In this document: piece after piece, positions 28,126 to 35,300 of the stretch
Layout of the letters: every line of letters starts with the position of its first letter
Numbering within the stretch: position 1 is the first letter of the stretch
Assembly: GCF_021379005.1 (NCBI RefSeq)
Contig: NZ_CP075171.1
Location: 4,464,001 to 4,528,000 of the forward strand
Reading direction: 5' to 3'
DNA: 64,000 nt
DNA from: Leptodesmis sichuanensis A121
GTDB taxonomy: Bacteria > Cyanobacteriota > Cyanobacteriia > Leptolyngbyales > Leptolyngbyaceae
Made by a program: the position numbers and the translations under genes
The notes under the pieces: model-generated
What the model was told of the DNA's origin: nothing
Databases searched by the model: none
Seen by the model: only the letters and a program-made list of their open reading frames with translations

Positions 28126-29070
28126 TTAAGCCCCGTTCTTGTTATCAACCATTGACAACATACCTTGAATGGTGGCGGGAATGCTGTGCGGATCCATGAA
28201 CATGACTTTGCTGCTGTCGCTCTTGCCGATCGCCGTTCCCATATCCAGATAGCTCAAGGCCAGCAGGACTTTTCCAGCTTCAGCGGCTTTCGCATCACTG
28301 GCCAGGGCCTGATTGACAATTTGAATCGCTTCCGCGGTGGCCTGAGCTTTGAGTACCTGACTTTGCCGTTCTGCCTGGGCACGGAGAATCGCTGCTTTTT
28401 GTTCCGCTTCTGCTTGCAAAACCACGGCTTTTTGACGAGCCTCAGCATCTAAAATCTGAGCCTCTGCTTTCCCACGGGCACTGTTAATGGCCGATTCGCG
28501 ATCGCCTTCTGAGGTCAAAATAGCGGCTCGTTTGCGGCGTTCCGCTGACATCTGCAATTCCATAGACTCCTGCACCGCCTGGGAGGGAATAATGTCCCGC
28601 AGTTCCACACGAGTCACTTTCACACCCCACGGATCGGTGGCGATGTCCAGATCCCGCAGTAATAGTTCATTGATTTGAGAGCGGGCTGTAAAGGTTTCAT
28701 CCAGTTCCAGCTTGCCCATCTCAGCCCGAATCTGAGTTAGCACTAGATTCACCATCGCATTTTGTAGATTCTGGACTTTGTAGTAGGCCTTTTCCATGTC
28801 CACAATCCGCCAGTAGACCACCGCATCCACGGTAATCGAAACGTTGTCGCGGGTAATGCAGGGCTGCGGGGGAATATCTAAAACTTTTTCCCGAATTGTT
28901 TCCTGGAAGGCGACTCGCTCAATGATGGGAATCACAAATTTAGGGCCAGGAACCAGCTTGCGATCGTACACCCCCAAGCGCTCTACCAGGGCTTCATTTC
29001 CCTGCTGAATAATTTTGACGCTGGAAACCCCACCACCCACGATCAGTAGGCCAATAATCCATTCCCACAT
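28126..29070 (-). CDS. SPFH/Band-7 (stomatin-like) membrane protein
   Basis: 314 residues. An N-terminal membrane anchor [15 protein letters not shown] is followed by the SPFH domain ([30 protein letters not shown]) and a long Ala/Glu/Gln coiled coil with repeated [18 protein letters not shown]-type heptads. These proteins form large rings in membrane microdomains. The ATG at 29070 follows a perfect AGGAG; an upstream in-frame ATG at 29142 would read into the 74-bp repeat and is rejected. Partner nfeD lies directly upstream. The closest described groups are prohibitin/stomatin-type proteins such as QmcA. Confidence 0.92.
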   Translation of the reverse strand: MWEWIIGLLIVGGGVSSVKIIQQGNEALVERLGVYDRKLVPGPKFVIPIIERVAFQETIREKVLDIPPQPCITRDNVSITVDAVVYWRIVDMEKAYYKVQNLQNAMVNLVLTQIRAEMGKLELDETFTARSQINELLLRDLDIATDPWGVKVTRVELRDIIPSQAVQESMELQMSAERRKRAAILTSEGDRESAINSARGKAEAQILDAEARQKAVVLQAEAEQKAAILRAQAERQSQVLKAQATAEAIQIVNQALASDAKAAEAGKVLLALSYLDMGTAIGKSDSSKVMFMDPHSIPATIQGMLSMVDNKNGA

Positions 29071-29107
29071 GGTCAAACTCCTGTAAAATCTTGCAAAAAT
29101 GTCAACT

Positions 29108-29181
29108 AAACCAAGTCCAGCTAGAGAATGGTCATTTTCCAATCAGAGAAACTACGCTTCTGGACTTGGACAAGGTTTAAA
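29108..29181. repeat. 74-bp intergenic repeat, copy 3, inside the nfeD-SPFH operon
   Basis: Same element and orientation as copies 1 and 2. It fills most of the 113-base gap between the nfeD stop (29184) and the SPFH start (29070). Relative to the other copies it carries three transitions, AACGG to AATGG, TCGTT to TCATT and CCGAT to CCAAT, all at CpG; two of these together preserve a CGG/CCG inner pairing as TGG/CCA. Confidence 0.9.
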
Positions 29182-29183
29182 AA

Positions 29184-29609
29184 TTAGGAACGCAGCACAT
29201 TTTGGGGCACCACAATTAACGTAGTACCCTGGCGAGCTACGATGTACACCTTCTGATGCGCCGCGATCGTCACTCCTGGGTCATCACATTGAGCCGCCCA
29301 AGAATTTCCTTCGTAGAGCACCCTGCCTGTTCTGCCCGCCGGTATTTCCGTCAGCGTTTCCGCTTCAGTCGCATCTAAATTTCGGGAGGCACGAGTGCGT
29401 ACTAGACGGCGGGAAGCTAACACCAAACCCACTGATAGGACAGCCCACAGAGCAATTTGTAAGCCCAGCGGAAGCAGGCCCGCGATCGCCGCCACAATCA
29501 GGGCACTGATGCCCATCATGGAGGATACAAAGGCCGTGGGAACAACGAACTCTATGAGGCAGAAGACTGCCCCTATCAGCAACCAGATTACACTTGGACT
29601 CAGGTCCAT
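29184..29609 (-). CDS. NfeD-like membrane protein
   Basis: 141 residues: three hydrophobic segments in residues 8-65 (IWLLIGAVFCLIEFVV, LIVAAIAGLLPLGL, LWAVLSVGLVLA), then a cytosolic OB-fold domain (TGRVLYEGNSWAAQCDDP and KVYIVARQGTTLIVVP). This is the short NfeD form that partners stomatin/SPFH proteins, and the SPFH gene is next in the operon. A GAGGTGAG ribosome site touches the ATG. The class lacks the protease domain of long NfeD. Confidence 0.9.
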   Translation of the reverse strand: MDLSPSVIWLLIGAVFCLIEFVVPTAFVSSMMGISALIVAAIAGLLPLGLQIALWAVLSVGLVLASRRLVRTRASRNLDATEAETLTEIPAGRTGRVLYEGNSWAAQCDDPGVTIAAHQKVYIVARQGTTLIVVPQNVLRS

Positions 29610-29783
29610 CTCACCTCGTTCTTTGTATTTTTGTAAAGGTAACGGGATTGCTGCTGTATGATTAAATCCAGCTTTCAGGAGCTAGATTCCGTAAACAGGT
29701 TTAGTTTAAGTTGGACACTTTAGCGTTGGTTTAATCATTGATTTAACTTTTTTAGTCATCAGGGCTAGGACGCGGCTATCGCT

Positions 29784-31712
29784 ATGAAGGTTTCTCCCAC
29801 TCAGATTTATTGTCCTAATCTGAACTGTTCTGCCCCCCTAAATAACCTGGGGAGTTTTGCCTGTAAAAATTGTCAGACTCCTTTAATCTATCGCTATCTC
29901 TGGGTGGTTGGAGAGCTTTCAGTCCCGCCGACTGTTGGTAGCCTGGTTGCCGGACGTTACTTTGTGAAGACCCCCCAGGTCTGGCTGGATACTCAACCTG
30001 CCTTATTGCCTGACTTTCCGGCGGCGGAACTTCCAGAACCAATTCTGCCGTATTTGTATCTCTACCCCCAGCGGTTGCATATTCCAGAAGTGTATGGAAT
30101 TTGCCCCAGCAACGAGGGGGGGAATACCTCGGAAGTTTTTCTGTTGGAGAATGCGCCTCTCGATTCTGCAGGGTTGTTATTTCCGGCGATCGCCCGTGCC
30201 TGGTCACAAGCTACAGCGGCACGGCAGGTGTACTGGCTGTGGCAAATGCTGCAATTATGGATACCACTGGCCGAACAAGGAGTCAGTACCAGTCTGCTGA
30301 TTGCTGACAATATTCGCGTTGAAGGGTGGCGAGTCCGGCTATGTCAGTTATTCCAGGACGATCGAGTTCTACCCGTTGATGAAACAACGCCAGAACAGAG
30401 TCCTGCGCTACCTAATCTGGCGGATCTGGCTCATCTGTGGTTGGAGTGGTTGCCTGAAGCAAAGCCTGCAATTATCGCCCCATTGCAGGAGATTTGCCGC
30501 GAGATGGAAGCCGAGGGGGCAACGGCCCAAGCGATCGCGCCTCGGCTCAATCAACTCTTACTGCAACAAGCCGCCCAACTGCCTTTACGCCTGCAAGCGG
30601 CTGGAGCCAGCGATACAGGGCCGCAATACAACCACAACGAAGATGCCTGTTATCCCCTGAATGATGCAGCTAGTCTCGCGGATGATGGGGTTTTTCCCCA
30701 ACTGGCGATCGTGTGTGATGGGATTGGCGGCCATGAGGGGGGTGAAGTCGCCAGTCAGTTAGCCGTACAGTCGATCAAACTCCAGGTGCGGGCATTCCTG
30801 GCAGAAGTAGCAAGACAACCAGAACCGTTTTCTGCCAATCTGGTGGCCGATCAACTGGAAGCGATCGTGCGGGTAATTAATAATGTGATCGCCAATCAGA
30901 ATGATAATCAGGGGCGAGAAGCCCGCCAGCGGATGGGAACAACGCTCGTGATGGCGCTACAACTTCCTCAACCCCTGCAACAGCCCGATGGCACGGTTAC
31001 TTCCAACAGTCACGAATTGTATCTGGTCAACATTGGGGACAGCCGCGCCTACTGGATTACCGATCGCTACTGCCATTGTCTGACCATTGACGATGATGTC
31101 GCCGTTCGGGAAGTCCGGATGGGACGATTGCTGTATCGGGAAGCGTTGCAACGACCGGATGCAGGCGCTTTAACTCAAGCATTGGGCACTCGCGATGCCG
31201 AATTTCTCCGTCCGGCCATTCAACGGTTTGTGATTGAAGAAGATGGCATTTTGCTGCTTTGTTCGGATGGCCTGAGTGATTACGGTCGGGTCGAAGAATT
31301 CTGGCCTGACGTCATGGAAGGGGTACTCAAAGGTAAAGTGTCGTTAGAGGCTGCCGCCCGATCGTGGATCGAGGTAGCGAATCGCAAAAATGGCCACGAT
31401 AATGCCTCGGTTGTGCTCCTGCAATGTCACATCTCTACGCCCCTGCCTGCGATCGCGCTTCCCCGGCCTGAGCAACCCACAACCGACTGGTCTGAATCCT
31501 CCAGGCAGCTTGTGCAGGATACGGCCCGTGACGAAACGACCAGTCCTGTATCCGGAGAAGCAGTCGCCAGGCCCAGACGGAGGAAGATATGGTGGCTCGT
31601 TTTCGGGTTAGCGGGTTTGCTATTGCTGGGAGGCTTAGGGTTAGCCCTGTGGTCACAGACCAATCCTGCTGGTTTCCAACAATTTCGCGAGCGATCGCTC
31701 CCCAAACCATAG
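29784..31712 (+). CDS. PP2C-type Ser/Thr phosphatase with zinc ribbon and C-terminal membrane anchor
   Basis: 642 residues. An N-terminal zinc ribbon (CPNLNC and CKNC, residues 10-30) is followed by a region (45-265) resembling a degenerate protein kinase: GSLVAGRYFV, then SLLIADNIRVEGWRVRLCQL where a kinase has its catalytic loop and DFG. The PP2C domain spans about 275-545, with metal-binding Asp in DGIGGHEGGE, NIGDSRAYWI and CSDGLSDYG, then KNGHDNASVVLL. A single C-terminal membrane helix WWLVFGLAGLLLLGGLGLAL anchors it with the enzyme in the cytoplasm. It likely dephosphorylates Ser/Thr-phosphoproteins; targets are unknown. Confidence 0.9.
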   Translation: MKVSPTQIYCPNLNCSAPLNNLGSFACKNCQTPLIYRYLWVVGELSVPPTVGSLVAGRYFVKTPQVWLDTQPALLPDFPAAELPEPILPYLYLYPQRLHIPEVYGICPSNEGGNTSEVFLLENAPLDSAGLLFPAIARAWSQATAARQVYWLWQMLQLWIPLAEQGVSTSLLIADNIRVEGWRVRLCQLFQDDRVLPVDETTPEQSPALPNLADLAHLWLEWLPEAKPAIIAPLQEICREMEAEGATAQAIAPRLNQLLLQQAAQLPLRLQAAGASDTGPQYNHNEDACYPLNDAASLADDGVFPQLAIVCDGIGGHEGGEVASQLAVQSIKLQVRAFLAEVARQPEPFSANLVADQLEAIVRVINNVIANQNDNQGREARQRMGTTLVMALQLPQPLQQPDGTVTSNSHELYLVNIGDSRAYWITDRYCHCLTIDDDVAVREVRMGRLLYREALQRPDAGALTQALGTRDAEFLRPAIQRFVIEEDGILLLCSDGLSDYGRVEEFWPDVMEGVLKGKVSLEAAARSWIEVANRKNGHDNASVVLLQCHISTPLPAIALPRPEQPTTDWSESSRQLVQDTARDETTSPVSGEAVARPRRRKIWWLVFGLAGLLLLGGLGLALWSQTNPAGFQQFRERSLPKP

Positions 31713-31737
31713 GGAAATGTGAAAGGTCAGTATGAAA

Positions 31738-31764
31738 CCGGGCGATCGGTTTAAGCCGTCCCGG
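31738..31764 (+). terminator. Possible terminator after the PP2C gene
   Basis: CCGGG (31738-31742) pairs with CCCGG (31760-31764), and CGG with CCG inside, followed by TCTTAT. It lies about 25 bases after the PP2C stop and before ftrV. Confidence 0.4.
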
Positions 31765-31871
31765 TCTTATGTCAAGATAAGAAAGTTGTTGCTATCGAAA
31801 CAGACAATCAATAGCAGTTATGACTGTCCCTTGGGCAAAGGGAAGGGCTGTTGTTGAGGAATGATGAACCT

Positions 31872-32117
31872 ATGCAGATTGATACTGAATCATTTTCCGT
31901 TGGAGACAAGGTGCGAGTCGCAGCATCCGTGACTGTCTACCACCACCCAGAACACCGCAATCAAGCCTTTGATCTCAAAGGGCAAGAAGGCGAAGTCGTT
32001 GAAGTGGTTAAGGAATATCACGGGAAACCGATTAGCGCAAATTTCCCATTTGTCGTCAAATTTGGCCCGAAATTTAGAGCGCACCTGCAAGGACACGAGT
32101 TAGAGAAAGTCAGTTAA
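31872..32117 (+). CDS. ftrV: Ferredoxin:thioredoxin reductase variable subunit
   Basis: 81 residues with an SH3-like beta-barrel: SVGDKVRVAASVTVYHHPEH, FDLKGQEGEVVEVV, and PFVVKFGPKFRAHLQGHELE. These match the variable (alpha) chain of ferredoxin:thioredoxin reductase, which stabilises the catalytic FTR subunit in light-dependent redox control of enzymes. The ATG at 31872 follows GAGGA by 11 bases; an in-frame TTG at 31851 is not used. The catalytic subunit gene is not in the window. Confidence 0.93.
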   Translation: MQIDTESFSVGDKVRVAASVTVYHHPEHRNQAFDLKGQEGEVVEVVKEYHGKPISANFPFVVKFGPKFRAHLQGHELEKVS

Positions 32118-32137
32118 CAGGTCTAATCCTTCCCTGC

Positions 32138-32368
32138 TTAACGCCGCCAACCTCGGTAAAACCAGCCCAGTAGATTAAAATCCCGCCGCATAGTCTGCAG
32201 TTCTTGACGATGCCTGTCCGCAGTAGCGTGATACCACTGGCAGTGTTTTTCAAAGGCACGGCGGTGTTCTAATTCTTGGTAAAACTGCCGCGTCAATACC
32301 TGCGCCTCTAGAACCCCGTGATCAGGTTCGGGCGGAATGGGAGCAATCCATCGTAAATCGTGGTTCAT
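32138..32368 (-). CDS. Small hypothetical protein at the end of the motility operon
   Basis: 76 residues, MNHDLRWIAPIPPEPDHGVLE then a charged helical part (FYQELEHRRAFEKHCQWYH) ending in FNLLGWFYRGWRR. The ATG lies 9 bases after the CheA stop codon and follows AAGGAT, so it is translated from the same mRNA. I do not recognise a family. The basic, Trp/Arg-rich ending could contact membrane or partner protein, but this is only inference. Confidence 0.7.
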   Translation of the reverse strand: MNHDLRWIAPIPPEPDHGVLEAQVLTRQFYQELEHRRAFEKHCQWYHATADRHRQELQTMRRDFNLLGWFYRGWRR

Positions 32369-32377
32369 CTCAGATCC

Positions 32378-35300
32378 TTACCCTTCACGACTGAGCAGCC
32401 GTTCCCCCTTGAGCATCCGTTGCGCCGCATCCAGTAACGCTTCTTCGAGATAAGGCTTGGTAAAGTAGCCACTGGCTCCCAGAGAAGCGGCCATCTGACG
32501 GTGACGATCTGCCCCCCGTGAGGTCAGCATAGCAATTGGTAACTGTTTCAGGTTGGGATCTTTTTGAATTCTGGACAGCAGTTCTAACCCATCCATTCTG
32601 GGCATTTCAATGTCACAGAAGACAATATCACAGGGCAAGCCCGAGCGTAGTTTTTCCCAGGCTTCCTGACCATCTCTGGCCTGTTCTACTCGATAACCTA
32701 CTTTGTTGAAGGTCATGGAGAGTAGTTCCCGGACAGTGATGGAGTCATCCACAATCAGCACCATCGGTTCGGTCTTGACGGTGGGAGCCTCTTGACCTTC
32801 CTGGCCGCCACTTTGATCCCACAAGGCTCCGCCCGCATCCCGACGTAGCCGTCCCATTGAAAGATCAATCAGTTCCAGGACATCCGCGATCGGCATAATC
32901 CGCCCATCCCCCAGTACCGTTGCACCAGCCACTCCAACAGGTTTGGGGACTGGCCCCTCTAATTGTTTGATCACGATCTCTTGTTCGCCCAACACTTGAT
33001 CGACCTGCAAAGCCAGAAAATTGCCCGCGCTCCGCAACACGACGATCGAGATAATGTCATCTTCCTGATTGCCGCCATACACATTGCCTCGGCTGAGATG
33101 ACGGTTATAGGTAAGCAGATCCGCGAGCGGACGAACCGGCAGCATGGTATCCCGCCAAGCAATGCAGGGCTGGCCTTCAGCGTTCATCTGCAGCCGTTCT
33201 TTCGGCAGATCGAGCATATCTTCCACCCCGTCCATGGGGAAGGCGATCCGGGCGCGATCGCTGATGCAGCAGAGGGCTTTGGAAATACTTAAGGTTAGGG
33301 GCAAGCGAATGGTGAAGGTTGTCCCCTTGCCAGGAGTAGAGTCAATGTTGACCACCCCTCGGATCTCACTCAGGCTGGTTCGTACCACATCCATACCCAC
33401 GCCCCGGCCAGAGAAGTCATCGGCCTGATCCTTGGTACTGAATCCCGGATGGAACAGGATGTCATAGATATCGAGCCGTGACAGATTCTGAGCTTCAGCC
33501 GCGGTGATCAAGCCTTTCTCGATCGCTTTGGCTTTCACCCGTTCGACGTTAATGCCACTGCCGTCATCAGAAACCGAAATGATGGTCTGGTTCCCCTGGT
33601 GGAAGGCACGAATGACAATGCGACCAGCCGCAGGTTTGCCCTGGGAACGTCGCACTTCTGGTGCTTCAATTCCGTGGGTCAGGGCATTGTTCACCAGATG
33701 GGTCATGGGGTCGTAGAGCTGTTCCAGAATCATTTTGTCGATCAACGTTTCTCGACCCTCAATGATCAATTCTGCCTGTTTACCCACCTTCATAGAAATA
33801 TCTCGCACTGCACGGGGCAGGCGATCTGCAGTCTGGGCAAAGGGCACCATGCGCGATCGCGTCAATCCCTCTTGCAACTGAGTGGTGACCTGGCGGAACA
33901 TACGAGTCACTTGCTCCGTTTCATCGACAATAAATTCGATGTCTGATGAAGACTCTCGCACCCGCACGATCAGTTCAATCATTTCCTGGGAAAGGGAGTG
34001 GAAGCCAGTAAACCGATCCATTTCCAAAGGATCGTATTCCACATTGTCAGAGGGTTCCTGAATTTCAGTAATAGATCCTCCTCGCCCTGTGGAAGATAAG
34101 GCACTGAGACGATGATGACTTTGACGGCTAGCCAGGAGAGAGCTTTCCAGCAGCGATCGCTCATACAAATCCTGCATCCGCTGACCCACGTCACTTAGTT
34201 GCTGTACCTGATAGAGTAGATTATCGAGCGATTGCCGTAGACGCTCCTGATCCTGCTCCAGACTGTTCCGGTTAACAACCAGTTCCCCGACCAGGTTGCT
34301 CAGGTTATCCAGATGTTTCACGGGTACCCGCATCGTCTGTTCACTGAAAACCCGACCAGGACGCATGACCCGGCGGGCTTGCGGCATTGCCCCGCGACCA
34401 ATGCTGACGGATGGAGAACCACCCATTTTCTCTTCCGCATCTTTTAGCAGATCGTCTAAGTCATCAAACTCTGAACCACTGACACTGGGAGTGCTGTCCA
34501 TAGAATCAGCCAGTCCCAGAGCACCACCCTCTACCAACGTCTCCAGTTCTGAGAAATCATCAGCAGATTCCTCTTCATGCGCTAAATCTTCTTCCAACGC
34601 CTCAGTAGAGGGTGCGATGTCTATAGGCAGCTCTGGTTCTGAGATCTGATTGTCATCCAGTAGCCCTTCCAGATCACCAAAGACATCATCTGCTGCAGAA
34701 GGTTCGTCCAACAGACTGTCCAGTTCCCCAAACTCGGTTGCAGAAAGCTCTGACTCACTAGACGGTTGTTCAAAATCGAGTTCAAATTCGGCAGTTGCAG
34801 CTAACTGCTCTGCCTCTAAGTCTGGATTAATATCTAGATCTAAGCCATCCATTAACTCGCTGTCTGGATTGAAGGAGTTGCCCAGTAAATCGTCTAATTC
34901 CTGGTCAGAGGCTCCGCCCAATAAATCATCCAACTCCTGATCAGAAAGCTGCGAAGATTCGTCTTCTGTTACGGTGGGAAAGTCAGGTGAGTCCTCCTCT
35001 CCCAAAATATTGGTGATTTCATTCGATACTTCAAGGGTGAAGGTAGAATCTCCCTCACTGGGAGCGAGATCATCCTGAAGCAACTCACTCGCACCTTCTG
35101 ATATCAAATCTCCAAACAAGTCATCCACACCTGAAGTCACATCTGCAGGCTCACCCAGTAACCCGTTCACAGATGCCAGACTGTTAGTAGATTCGCCAAA
35201 CAAATCGTTCTCACTGGCTGTGTCACCCAAAAAATCATCTGCTAAGGCAGGCTGGTCAACGGATTCGCTGAACAAATTGTCCCCATCGGTAGCGAATGAA

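Noticed and set aside
29071-29142. Upstream ATG for the SPFH protein
   Set aside because: Those 24 codons come from the repeat element's flank; the ATG at 29070 has a perfect AGGAG site.
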